Assembly: GCF_002575655.3 (NCBI RefSeq)
Contig: NC_053037.3
Span: forward strand, 322,303,294-322,367,293
Length of the DNA: 64,000 nt
Direction: 5' to 3'
From: Aegilops tauschii subsp. strangulata
Taxonomy: Eukaryota; Streptophyta; Magnoliopsida; Poales; Poaceae
Part shown: in pieces, positions 25,733-36,505 of the stretch
How the letters are laid out: each line of letters starts with the position of its first letter
How positions within the stretch are numbered: position 1 is the first letter of the stretch
Notes under the pieces: generated by a model
Database searches by the model: none
Seen by the model: only the letters and a program-made list of their open reading frames with translations
What the model was told of the DNA's origin: nothing
Position numbers and translations under genes: made by a program

Positions 25733-26224
25733 ATGCGGGCTGCAGGTAAGCTAGGTAAGTTCTTCTCTCTCTGCTTTTCTCTATTTTGTTTTCTCTTTTC
25801 TATTTTTGCAGTCTGTTTGTGATTTAGTTCTAAGACCAAATCAATTTAAAAATTCATAAAAATAATTGTGTGAACTAAATGGACTTATCCAAATCCACAC
25901 AACAATTTTCAGAATTATTGAACATATATTTATTATATAATAAATATAGATCCAATTCAAATATTTATTGGATTAATTCAAAGGCCCAAAATAATTCTTT
26001 CTGAAATTCTAAAAATATTGGTTTGAATTTTATCCCTTGCCAATATTTCCACAGATTCACAGGAACATTTTCTTGGACTTATTTGAAGCAATTTTTATTT
26101 TGGTCATTTTCAGAAATGATTTCTGAGGCTTTCACATGTCCCCATTTCCAGTTCATTGAAAAATAAACATGATGACATGGATGCAGATGCAACTAATTAC
26201 AAACAAAGATCTAGGGCTGTGACA

Positions 26225-26833
26225 GTACGAACCTCGCCCAAGACATGTTGGTGAAGCTGAAGGTGGTTTATACTCTGGTGGAACAGCTGTACACAGGTGC
26301 AACGATCCCTAGCGGTTATCTCGCATAATAAATAGCCACATTCACTCATCAAGGATGTATTAGACAAGCTATCTGTTATGCCCAAGATAATTGAAGAAAT
26401 CAAGAGATCTGCAGCTTGAGCCGGTGCCATCACTGCTTTGAGTCGGGCCAAAGCATGGCAGGTGAAGCTAGACCCGGAGGAGATGGCCACTGGCTATCCG
26501 AGCCTCAAAGAGGACGGGTTTCCCTTTGATGCCAGCAACTCTACCAAATGTGTAAAAGAGATGCGCCCTCTGGCAAGTAAATTGGCCGAGGAAACAAATT
26601 TGTCTAAGTATCAGGCGGCTTATACCAAGGGGAACAAAAAAGTGAAAGCGCCGGCTTATGAGATTGTAGAGCTCATTCCTCCAATACGTAAGCACACTTT
26701 TGCTCCTGATATTGATCCGTCCAACCTTATAGACGAGTGGACATCATATGACTTCCAAACGATGGAGGAAGAAGAAGAAGAACCGGCGCAGGATAACCCG
26801 GAGTCTTCAACTCGCCAAGACCAGAACAACTAA
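26225..26833 (+). pseudogene. Antisense ORF of element C, 3' part
   Basis: This continues exon c from 1996 with NLAQDMLVKLKVVYTLVEQL. A frameshift follows near 26310, then KDVLDKLSVMPKIIEEIKR, a TGA at 26417-26419 where the reading frame otherwise continues, and an open C-terminal stretch to the TAA at 26831. The end is acidic (EEEEEEPAQDN). It belongs to the Transposase_28-like family encoded opposite to pol in Tat-type elements. The role of these proteins is not known. Confidence 0.7.
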
Positions 26834-27242
26834 TTCAAGGGCGGCTCGCAGACTGCAGCGAGGCGTTTCTTCTGTAAAAAACTCTTAATCATTTGATCTT
26901 GGGAAATCCTTGTAATAGGCTAGTTAAAACAATGATCTGTCATGCCACCGTGCATGTTGAGTCGTAAAACTGCTATTGAAATATCTCATGTATCACTAAT
27001 GAGCTTGCAGGCAATATCGTATTGTTTTTCAATGTTCCTGCACACATGGTAAACAACATACACCCTGGCGGTTTACGCCAGGGCGGGTCATAACTTCCAA
27101 TATGATATGTTCTGGCGACTTAAGGCCTATAACCAGAAACTTATTCAAGGCAAATCATGACTTGAATTTATTCAAGGCAAATCATCCTGGCGACTTGAAG
27201 TCTGTAAGCCAGAAACTTAGCAGGAGCAGAAGAAACGAGTTC
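26834..27242. other. Element C spacer between antisense ORF and pol
   Basis: Non-coding. A direct repeat starting CTGGCGACTT occurs at 27112 and 27187 (75 bp apart), and TTATTCAAGGCAAATCAT is repeated at 27141 and 27168. Element B interrupts the spacer at 27243; it resumes at 50004. Confidence 0.6.
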
Positions 27243-27481
27243 TGCCAGTGCACTAAAGTTTGGGCCCTTTAGTACCCCTTACTTGTGCACGGGCAGTTGC
27301 AGCCGCACCCACGGCAAGGCTTGACGGGGGTAGCTGGAGGCAAAATACAAGACGACCAAGACGGCGTTCGAGCCAGTAACCAGAGAGCAGAAGACAAGTT
27401 GGGCCCCCGGCAAGATTCTTGCCGGGATGACTAATGAAGCCCCGACAAGATCCTTCCCGGGATGGTTTGCGAAGCACCAGC

Positions 27482-27583
27482 AAGACCATCACCCTTGAGG
27501 TTTTGAGCTCTAACACCATCAACAACGTCAAGACCAAGATCCAAGGGCGTCTGCGTGGTGGCATGCAAATCTTTGTGAAGACC
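27482..27583 (+). pseudogene. Polyubiquitin fragment in element B 5' LTR
   Basis: One frame reads KTITLEV...TINNVKTKIQ, matching ubiquitin residues 11-31 with four changes (E18L, D21N, D24N, A28T). It then jumps to RLRGG followed at once by MQIFVKT. That is the end of one ubiquitin repeat joined to the start of the next, so the source was a polyubiquitin gene. Residues about 32-71 are missing. Sense orientation within U3, about 420-520 bp upstream of the TATA box. It is not a functional ubiquitin. Confidence 0.85.
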
Positions 27584-27721
27584 GGCAGGCAAAATTCCCG
27601 GCAAGGTTCTTGCTGGGGACGCTTGCGAGGCCCCCATGCAAGATCCTTGCCGGGGACGTTTGCGAGGCCGCGGCAAGGCTCGCGCACGGCAAGGTTCCGC
27701 CGCCCTACCACTGCTCCAGTG

Positions 27722-27754
27722 CGTGGTGGCATGCAGATCTTCGTGAAGATCCTG
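27722..27754 (+). pseudogene. Second ubiquitin-junction fragment in element B 5' LTR
   Basis: It reads RGGMQIFVKIL, again the Gly-Gly/Met junction of a polyubiquitin followed by the first residues of a repeat. GC-rich LTR sequence separates it from the first fragment. Confidence 0.7.
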
Positions 27755-28000
27755 CCACCGCTCCAGCACAGCGGCTAGCCAGTCAGCTTGGCATTTGCAT
27801 GCCTCATCATCCTGGGTGTGTGTCAAGACGGGGTGAGGCGGCACCGGACAGGACGGGCTCTGTTTCCGTCCCCGATAAAGTTAGGGGGCACGTAAACAGT
27901 GCATTTAATGCGTTTGTCCTAAGACGTCAGTGATAAGCATGCACACTGTAGCTGCTTTACACCTCCTGTGTGCATGTACGCCGCTGTGGACGCCCCTTGG

Positions 28001-28008
28001 TATAAAAG
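28001..28008 (+). promoter_or_regulatory. TATA box of element B 5' LTR
   Basis: TATAAAAG in a GC-rich context (CCCCTTGGTATAAAAGGAGG), conserved in the 3' LTR at 49749-49756. Confidence 0.7.
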
Positions 28009-28259
28009 GAGGCCCAAGGCGATACAGGGGGACTATTTTGGACATTCTGGCCTAGTTTGCATGCGTAGCAGCGAGCCGAAGCTCAAGAACACTAAATACA
28101 CTACAAGAAGGACTAGGGTTTTACGCTTCTCAGCGGCCCGAACCTGGGTAAAAATCCCCCTGTGTTGATCGTTAGATTTGCTCTTTGTGCACTCCTCTTT
28201 CCCTGCCAACCATAGAAGGGATCCATGTGATCTCATAGGTGTCGTTTCCACGACATCTT

Positions 28260-28277
28260 TGGCGCGCCAGGTAGGGG
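28260..28277 (+). other. Putative primer-binding site of element B
   Basis: TGGCGCGCCAGGTAGGGG lies 4 nt after the LTR and begins with the expected TGG. I could not match it to a specific tRNA from memory. Confidence 0.55.
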
Positions 28278-28329
28278 AGAAGGTTGTGCAAACCTAATCT
28301 AGCAGTTAGGCATTAGTTTCTTGATCGCT

Positions 28330-30250
28330 ATGTCTCCCAAGAAAAAGGCGATCATGGCGATCGGTTCGTTTGTGGTTGATCCGCTCGTACCGACACGGAC
28401 GGGCGACAGGGTAAACGCAGACGGTGGCGGAGGTGGAGATGACGAGCATCCACGACATTCTGGCGACCGAAGCCAAGCGAGCGGTATCATCCGCGGCCAC
28501 GACAACGACCCACGGGCCACTGGGTCCAAGGACGGAGCCGTGCTGCCTACGAGCGGCGCGGTGACCTCCAAGACACCCCCGCCAGCGCATGCGCCACGGT
28601 CTTCCCAGGCCGTGCACGATGAGTGGCACCGCGACGCTGGCGACCCCGAGCATCCCCACAGAAAGTGCCCTCAACATCATTCTCAAGATGCACAGGGCCA
28701 GCATGCGCCCCAAGATGCTGGTGGAAACGGCGCGCGGCCGCGGAACCATGATGGGGCTCGTTCTCACATGGTTAGAAGTCCGAGCACCTCCCGTTCTTCG
28801 CGCCTGTCGCTTCCACCTACGCCAGCCGAAGCGTTGGCGCGAGCGCAACTACTCCTAGATTTTCCTCCCACTGCGGAGAAGCAAGAGGAATGGAGAGCTG
28901 CTATCCAGAGCCTTATTGGTTTTGCCAATAAAGATGGGAATCAGGAGGCAGGCCCTTCATAGCGTCGGTCCATAGAGCCGGTGCGTGCTGACGGCGGAAG
29001 GGTCGGAGGGGCAGCAACCACGGTGCACTCTCCTCCACCATGACAGCAACGGTTGCCAGCTCGACGGGTCGATGCCCGGGATGATGGATCCACGGCGTCG
29101 TCCGATCCACGAGCTTGCCGTGATCAACGCCAAGTCCTTCGGGAACGGGTCAAAGAAGATGCTCGAACTACCATCGACTGGGGCGAGAAGCGCGCCATCA
29201 ATCTAATAGGCGCGCAAGGCCCACTGTAGACAGGCCTGCGCCGGGGGATTCTGGTGGCTTACCTTACGAGGTGGGTTGTCCAGCTTTCACCCATGAGCTG
29301 CGCCGATTCCAGTGGCCCACTTCCCGCACGTTCAAACCAGAGGTCTTGGAGAAATACGATGGCAAGAATCATCCGTCCGAGTTCCTGAGCATTTACACCA
29401 TCGCGATGCAAGCTGCCGGGGCTCGCGACGGCCAGGTGCTCGCCAACTACTTCCCGTTGGTGCTCAAGCCCAACGTCAGGTCGTGGTTGATGCACCTACC
29501 AGTAGATTCCATCTCCTCTTGGTCGGATCTATGCCACAAGTTTGTTGGCGCCTGTACCAGAAGCCGCCAAGCCCCTGGCCAGTCGAGTGATTTACATCTC
29601 ATCTCCCAGAAGGATGGCGAATCATTGCGCGAGTACATACAGAGGTTCAGCAATGTGCAGTACAACATCCCAGATGTTCATCCTGCCGCTGTCATCAGCG
29701 CGTTTCACCATAATGTGCACAACCACAAGATGCGTGAAGAGCTAGCAATGAACAAGGTTAGGGATGTTGCCGAGCTTTATGTTTTGGCCGATAGATGTGC
29801 TCGGGCTGAAGAAGGAAGGAAGTACCCCGGCGAAGATGCCAGCTCGGAAGTGACTCCAGAGACGAAGACACCGTCGCCCCGGCAAAGAAGTGCCGATGGC
29901 ACAACAGGAAGCGCAAGGGCAAAACCATGCTTGCCGTTGAGGAATCCGGCAACCCCGGCGCCGCCAAGAAGGCCAAGGTTGACGACCCCGGCAAGGAGGT
30001 TGCCGGGTGCGCCGCCTGCCGGGCCGTGGCGGCTACCGACAAGCCAGAGGGCTCCGACAAGCAATATTGCAAGATCCATCGCACCAAGGGCCATGACCTC
30101 CAGAACTGCCGGCAAGTTGAGCAGCTTGTGGAAAGGCAGAAAGCTGAGTATGAAAGGCGAGACAAGGAGAAGGGCCGGCAAGGTGCCGAGGGGACCGGCA
30201 AGAAGCATGGTGGCCAAGGGGGTGGCCGCGGCAAGGAGAAGCAACAATAG
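28330..30250 (+). pseudogene. Element B gag (broken)
   Basis: The N-terminal part (ATG 28330 to TAG 28960) is a low-complexity Gly/His/Pro-rich region ending in a helical stretch. After a decayed gap the capsid-like (Retrotrans_gag) segment at 29271-29880 is clear: EVLEKYDGKNHPSEFL, then LPVDSISSWSDLCHKFV and ESLREYIQRFSNV. The frame shifts near 29900 into a basic tail with a Cys/His nucleocapsid-like motif (CKIHRTKGHDLQNC) and KEKGRQG repeats. Gag forms the particle and binds RNA. At least two stops or shifts prevent a full protein. Confidence 0.75.
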
Positions 30251-30346
30251 AGGCCTGCTCAAGGCCGCGACAAGAAAGAGGGAGATAATGATCATGAAGA
30301 GGATGACGAGTCCAGCAAGCATGAGTTTCAAAAAGCTACAGAGGCC

Positions 30347-31209
30347 ATGTGCATTGATGGCAGCGCCTCGTTACATTCTTCTCACCGCCAACTTGAACAG
30401 TGGGCGTGCAAGATTAATGCGACAGAGCTGTTGATCAATGCCCAGAAGCCACTGAAATGGTCCAACATGCCTATCAATTTGTATGCCGAGGATCACCCTG
30501 ATTGCACAACCGCGGTCGGGTGCTTGCCATTGTTGGTTTCACCAAGAATTCGCAACCTCAAGGTGAAAAAATGCTAGTTGACGGTGGGGCCAGTTTGAAC
30601 TTGATCTCGCCCAAAGTGATCAAGAGTTTGCAAATTCCTGATGAAGATCTCGAAGAGATGGGTACGTTTCAAGGGATCAATCCGGGGAGAAGCCAGGCCA
30701 AGGGTAAGATCACGATGCCAGTTACATTTGGTGGTGAGTTGAACTACAGGACGGTGAAGATCGTTTTTTATGTCGCCAAGATCCCGTTGACATATAACGG
30801 GATCCTTGGCCGTCCAACACTGGCCAAGTTTATGGCAGTGTCACATTACGCCTACAACACGCTGAAGATGCCCCGCCCGATGAGCATCATCACTGTCAAC
30901 TCCGACCAGAAAGACGCGCTCATCTGCGCCGACCAACTATACCGGGAGGCAGTTGTAGCACCTGCCGTCGAGGCGCTTGCTCCTGCCACTGGAGCTCACG
31001 AGGGGAAGAAGACCGGCAAGACCTCTTGCACCCACTCCGGCAAGCGCGCCTCCTCTAAGTGCTGCGTTCCCGTTGAGAACGTGCCAAAGAGCTCCACCGG
31101 CAAGAGCAAGAAATCCAAGGCGGCACCACCAGAAACCAAGAAGGTGCCCGTCAAGGAGGACGGCACGGGCGGAGCTTTCACTATAAGCTCCACCCTCGAC
31201 AGCAAATAG
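30347..31209 (+). pseudogene. Element B protease region
   Basis: After a shifted leader (30347-30500) the frame at 30502-31209 contains the retropepsin active-site loop LVDGGASLNLI (Asp-Gly-Gly, as in element E and C) and the second signature ILGRPTLAKF. A Lys/Ser/Pro-rich linker follows. An aspartic protease would cut the polyprotein. The frame ends in TAG at 31207-31209. Confidence 0.75.
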
Positions 31210-31248
31210 GAAAGCGCGCTCATCGCCTTCCTGCAGGCGAATGTCGAT

Positions 31249-32269
31249 GTGTTTGCATGGCAAGCATCTAACATCCCCGGTGTTCCCAGGGAGGTGATTG
31301 AGCACCATCTTGTTATCTGTCCTCATGCGCGGCCCGTCAAGAAGAAGTTCAGGAAGCAAGCTTTGGAGCGGCAAGAGTTTATCATCGAAGATATTAGGAA
31401 GCTGGAAGCGGCAGGCTTGGTCAGAGGAGTGCTCCACCCAACATGGTTGGCCAATCCGGTGGTGGTGCACAAGGCGAACGGAAAATGGAGGCTATGCATT
31501 GATTATGCAGATATCAATATAGCTTGTCCAAAGGATCCCTTCCCCTTGCCACACATCGACCAGATCATGGACTCCACTGCCGGGTGTACTTGTTGACGCC
31601 TACTCAGGATACCATCAAATCTTCATGACGAAGGAAGATGAAGAGAAGACCGCGTTTATCACCACATGTCGTACGTATTGTTTTATACAAATGCCTTTCG
31701 GATTGAAAAGCACTGGTTCGACTTTTGCAAGAGCGGTTCACATTGATTTTGAGCCCCAGCTACATAGAAATATGGAACCTTATATGGATGACATAGTGGT
31801 CAAAACCAAGGACAAGGCAACAATTGTGCAAGATTTAGAAGAAACATTTGCAAATTTGCGCAAGATCAATATCAAGCTCAATCCTGAGAAGTCTATGTTT
31901 GGCGTCCCATCCGGCAAGCTTCTTGGGTTCTTTGTGTATCAGCATGGGATCGAGGCGAACCTTCAGAAGATCAAGACAATTGAGCAAATTGAAGCACCAA
32001 GACGAGTCAAGGATGTACGTCGACTTGCTGGCTGTGTTGCTGCTTTGAGCAGGTTCATCTCCAAATCTGCTGAGCGCGCCCTGCCCTTTTTTAAGATCTT
32101 GAAAAAGGCAGGTCTAATGAAATGGACTCCGGAAGCAGAGGAAGCGCTGCAAGATTTAAAGAAGTACCTCTCCTCTATGCCAACACTAGTCACACCTAAA
32201 CCGCAAGAGCCGTTGCTGCTATATCTAGCAGCAACAAATCAAGTGGTCAATGCTGCGCTAGTGGCGTAG
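31249..32269 (+). pseudogene. Element B reverse transcriptase
   Basis: Typical Ty3/gypsy RT motifs are present: HPTWLANPVVV, RLCIDYADIN, DAYSGYHQI, MPFGLKS, and the catalytic YMDDIVVK near 31783. The thumb/connection region LAGCVAALSRFI follows. The frame shifts near 31590, before DAYSGYH. The catalytic aspartates are intact but the chain is not continuous. Confidence 0.85.
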
Positions 32270-33273
32270 AGAGAAGTTGATGAAGAAGCAGCGGCAGTGG
32301 CGAGACTGCGGATGACAAGCCAAAGCTCTGCCCAGCAGGGTCTGGTGCCGGCAAGGCAAGACTCCCGACAGAGTCTGGTGCCGACAAGGCAGAGTGTGGT
32401 GCCAGCAAGGCAGGATCTGCGCAAGCAAATGAAGTGACATAGAAGAAGAGGATGGTGTAGCACCCAGTTTATTTTGTCAGCTCCCTCTTGCAGGGGGCTA
32501 GATCAAGATACTCTAGTGTGCAGAAGTTGCTCTTCGGCCTCCTTATGGCCTCGAGGAAGCTGCATCACTATTTTCAGGCACATGAGATCACCGTCATCAC
32601 TCGCTTCCCCTTGCAACGGATCTTGCACAACCCAGATGCAACTGGAAGGATTGTGGAGTGGGCATTGGAGCTGTCAAGCTTTGGTCTCGGGTTTGAAAGC
32701 ACTTCAACAATTCAGAGCAGAGCCTTGGTGGAGTTCACTGCGGAATGGACCTCAATGCCCGACGAAAACATTCAAGAGACCACTCTCCCCGGCAAGGAAA
32801 TGAGCCGTGACTGGATTATGTACTTTGATGGGGCTTTCTCGCTGCAAGGCGCTAGTGTTGGTGTGCTCCTTGTCGCACCCACCGGAGAGCACCTCAAGTA
32901 CGTAGTCCAGATGTACTTCCCCTAGGAGAGATCAACAAACAACACTGCAGAGTATGAGGGACTGCTTGCCGGTCTCATGATCGCGGCAGATCTTGGAATT
33001 AGCAAGCTCATTGTCAGAGGTGATTCACAACTCGTCGTCAAGCAAGTCAACAAAGATTATCAGAGCCCGTTGATGGAAGCTTACGTAGATGAAGTGAGGA
33101 AATTGGAGGAGCGTTTTGACGGTCTGCAACCAGAGCATGTTCCTCGAGCAGAGAACGACATTGCCGACGACCTGTCAAAACATGCTGCCCACAAGTTACC
33201 TGTGGAACCAGGGACCTTTGTGCTCCAATTAACTCAGCCACGCGTTGAACCATCGGCAGGACAGAATAAGTGA
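32270..33273 (+). pseudogene. Element B RNase H regions (two domains)
   Basis: A decayed first RNase H follows RT (YSSVQKLLFGLLMASRKLHHYF, ILHNPDATGRIVEWALEL). A second, archaeal-like RNase H is well preserved: YFDGAF, EYEGLLAGL, GDSQLVVKQV and ADDLSK carry the expected acidic residues. A TAG near 32925 interrupts it. Two RNase H regions are the hallmark of the Tat lineage. Confidence 0.75.
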
Positions 33274-33334
33274 AGAAATTTGAGCCCCGACAAGTAATTT
33301 CCCGCTAAGATCCCAGGAGCCGCCGACAAGGAAG

Positions 33335-34657
33335 TTGCCGGGGATGACGTCAAGCTTGCCGGGGGCGACAGGCTCCAGCAGGGCCTCAAGCCCTTGCTGT
33401 AGAGACAACTGCTCCCATGGCAGAAGACATGCCTTTAGTCCTTGTCGTCGAGCCCCAGGCTCCAGCATGAGCACATCACAACATTCAGTTCCTCCAAACG
33501 GGGGAGCTCCCCGAGGAACAGGAAGAAGCGGAGAAAGTAGCCGTCGGTCTAACATGTACCAGTTTGTGGACGATGTCCTATACAGAAAAAGACCAAACAG
33601 CGTGAAATTGAAGTGCATTCCTCAGGAGGACGGCCTGGAGCTATTGGCAGAGATACATGGAGGCATATGTGGCACTCACATAGGATCAAGGGCTCTCGCC
33701 GGCAAGGCATTCCAGCAAGGTTTCATTTGGCCCACTGCTCTCTAGGATGCAACTGCACTAGTAACCAAGTGTGAAGCGTGCCAGTTCCATTCAAAGAAAC
33801 TCCATCAGCCAGCTCAAGCTCTTCAAATGATCCCTCTTTCCTGGCCATTTTCGGTCTGGGAGCTCGACATATTGGGCCCTTTTCCCCGTGCTGTCGGGGG
33901 CTTTGAGTACTTGTACGTCGCAATCGAGAAGTTCACAAAGTGGCCGGAAGTGGAAGCAGTGAGAAAGGTGACAACACAGTCAGCCGTCAAGTTCTTCAAA
34001 GGACTAGTTTGCAGTTTTGGTGTGCCAAACAGAGTCATCACTCACAACGGCACTTAGTTCACAAGCCGCACCTTCATGCAGTATATCCAAGACCTCAGCA
34101 GCAAAATCTGTTTTGCTTCTGTTGCTCATCCGAGAAGCAACGGCCAGGCAGAAAGGGTAAATGCTGAAGTGCTGCGGATCCTCAAAATGAGGACTTTTGA
34201 CAGGTTGCACAAGTGCAGAAGGCGCTGGATTGATGAGTTGCCGACAGTTCTTTGGTCAATCAGGACGACACCAAATCGAGCCATCGGCTAGACGCCCTTC
34301 TCCCTGGTGTATGGGGCAGAAGCAGTTCTCCCCACAGAACTCATATATGGGTCACCTCGAGGGCTTGCTTATGATGAGCTTGAGCAAGAGAAGTTGCAAC
34401 AAGATGATGCTATGCTCCTTGAGGAAGATCGTCTTTAGGCTGATGTGCGAGCTGCGCGCTACCAGCAAGCCTTGTGCCGCTACCATAGCCGCAAGGTTCA
34501 CACCCGAAGCCTTGAGGAAGGCGACCTTGTTCTTCGGCGCGTTCAGTCGGCCAAGAATTCCAACAAGTTGACGCCAAAGTGCGAAGGCCCTTATCGGGTA
34601 ATACGAGCCACCAGGCCCTGTGCAGTCCCCCTGGAGACCGAAGATGGCATCCAGTGA
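33335..34657 (+). pseudogene. Element B integrase (inactive core)
   Basis: The His/Cys zinc-binding region (HGGICGTHIGSR ... CEACQ) is followed by the catalytic core. The first Asp is present (ELDILGPFP). The second position reads THNGT, with His (codon CAC at 34043) where this family has Asp, and a TAG follows at 34055-34057. The third acidic residue is kept (NGQAERVN). The C-terminal SH3-like part ends LTPKCEGPYRVI. Further stops lie near 33745, 34290 and 34438. Confidence 0.8.
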
Positions 34658-35500
34658 GCAACTCCAGGAATATTGAACATCTTCGCAAGTTTTACCCATG
34701 AGGCGCGGCTGCCAGGTCCCCCGGCAACCCCCCTTTTTGTACTAGCCTTGCCAGCAAGGCATATAACCCTATGTACAGAGCCAGGCGCAGACCCTTTGCG
34801 TAGTTGAATAAGTTTTAGTATGTACAGTTCTTGTTGATTTCCAGGTTTATTTATATGCATGCATGTCCATGATATTGTTCTACGTTTGTTTCGAGCAAGT
34901 ACTGATGAACCGCCAAGGTTCCATGTTCCTATTTTATCTTCTTTATTTTTCTCAAAGGACAGAAGGTTCCCTCGCATACAAGTTTGCCGAGGGGGGATAG
35001 AGAGTATGGACAACAATAGGCGACGGTCGAAGTGGCATCTTGCGGGAAAGAGTACAACAGCAAAAAGCTAAGTTGTGAAACCTTTAGTGAATTTCTTTTA
35101 AATATGGGGTTATTTTTCTTGAACAATTTTGGTTCTTGTATGGAAAACCTACATGCGAAGGAACCTTGTCATAATTGGTTGCTCCCTTGCTCTGTTTCGA
35201 GCCGCTCAACAATTCGAGTGGTTGCGCTAAGAACGGCAAGGTGTCTTGCCGGCAGCGACACCCCAGCAGGCTGCTAAGGATTTGTTCCTCAAAGCGCTCG
35301 CGGCAAGGGTGCGCGCACCGGCAAGTTTTTTTTCCAATAAAGTGTAGGGCATATACCATATAGAGAGAAATCAGACGAGCAAGATATCATGCGTTCATCC
35401 AAAGCACAGCAAGTTATATTACATCAATGGTTGCCATAGTTCTAACTTAAGATAAATTGTCTTGGGTACGAGTTCGTGGCGGCAAGAAGAAGCGAAGCGG
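34658..35500. other. Element B spacer between integrase and antisense ORF
   Basis: Degenerate, non-coding. I see no gene and no strong repeat. A short stretch with GGCAAGGTG/CGGCAAG near 35237-35330 resembles the LTR's GC-rich units. Confidence 0.5.
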
Positions 35501-35987
35501 CTAGTCCCCGCGCTGGCCTTCCACCCTCTTGACTTGCTCCACCATGTCGATGATAGGCGCGACGAGCTCTTCAAGCGCCTTGCGGTCCGCATCCTCCAGC
35601 AAGCTCTCAAGCACGTTGGTGAGGTTGAGGCTGGGGTTCCAGTACGCCACATTGGTGAGCACCTTGAGAAGAACAGCCCGGCAAAGCTTGAGGGATTCAT
35701 TGGCCAGCTGGGTTGCTCGGCTGGAGTGGAGCAGCTTCGGGGCATCAAGGAGGGCCTCAAAGAACATGGTCAGTCTGGCGCTTAGAGTCACCCTATCCTC
35801 GTGGGAAAACCTAAAATTCAACGGGCCCATGATGGACAGTTGTGTGGTGAGCCTCTCTGTGACATCGATGAGGCGCTCAGTCCAAATCCCCACGCCTTTC
35901 ACATAGTTGTTGTAGGTAGCAGCGGCACTCTCAAGCAGTTGCTTCTCCTCTGGAGGTCCTTAGCCAGGGTCTTCTCACGAGCCCTGC

Positions 35988-36458
35988 TGAGGGAGTCCTG
36001 GATTACGGGGTCCTCGGGCGTCCGGGTTATGTGACGTGGGCCGGACTAATGGGCCGTGAAGATACAAGATGGAACACTTTTCCCCGTGACCGGATGGGAC
36101 TCTCCTTGGCGTGGAAAGCAAGCTTGGCGTGTGGATTTGAAGATTCCTTTCTTTGTAAACCAACTCTGTACAACCCTAGCCCCCCTCGGTGTCTATATAA
36201 ACCAGAGGGTTTAGACCGTAGAGGCAATCATAATCAGGCAGGCTAGACATCTAGGGTTTAGCCATTACGATCTCGAGGTAGATCAACTCTTGTAACCCCT
36301 ATACTCATCAAAGTCAATCAAGCAGGAAGTAGGGTATTACCTCATCAAGAGGGCCCGAACCTGGATAAACATTGTGTCCCCTGCCTCCTGTTACCCTCGA
36401 TCCTTAGACGCACAGTTCGGGAACCCCTACCAGAGATCCGCCGGTTTTGACACCGACA
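35988..36458 (+). repeat. Element E 5' LTR
   Basis: TGAGGGAGTCC ... CACCGACA. The TATA box TATATAA is at 36194-36200. Confidence 0.93.
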
Positions 36459-36459
36459 T

Positions 36460-36476
36460 TGGTGCTTTCATTGAGA
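36460..36476 (+). other. Putative primer-binding site of element E
   Basis: TGGTGCTTTCATTGAGA starts 2 nt after the LTR. The position fits a primer site; the matching tRNA is not recognised. Confidence 0.5.
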
Positions 36477-36505
36477 GTTCCACTGTGCCGTTGTCGAAAG
36501 GCTCG

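Larger units (their letters stand above)
1997..26224 (-). mobile_element. Element A: non-coding large-LTR retrotransposon (LARD/Sukkula-like)
   Basis: The LTRs are 1997-6084 and 13420-26224 (the latter split by element D). After removing the solo LTR the internal domain is about 3.4 kb and has no gag or pol. LTRs of about 4 kb round a 3.5 kb non-coding interior match the large retrotransposon derivatives known from Triticeae. Minus orientation is shown by a tRNA-iMet-like primer site beside 13420 and a G-rich polypurine tract beside 6084. Flanking bases are GTACC (1992-1996) and GTACG (26225-26229), a 5-bp target duplication with one change. It is inserted in exon c of element C's antisense ORF. 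Replication would depend on proteins supplied in trans. Confidence 0.85.
13420..26224 (-). repeat. Element A 5' LTR, split by element D
   Basis: The two halves are 13420-14547 and 23235-26224, with element D and its 5-bp duplication between them. Joined they are collinear with 1997-6084. Relative to that copy it has about 20 extra bases near 24665 and scattered substitutions. Confidence 0.9.
27243..28255 (+). repeat. Element B 5' LTR
   Basis: It begins TGCCAGTGCACTAAAG (the 3' copy has TGTCGGTGCAC) and ends CACGACA. U3 carries repeated GGCAAGATTCTTGCCGGG-like units and polyubiquitin fragments. A TATA box lies at 28001. Confidence 0.9.

Noticed and set aside
28306..28848. Minus-strand frames across element B gag
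   Set aside because: Shadows of the gag reading frame on the other strand; no family resemblance.
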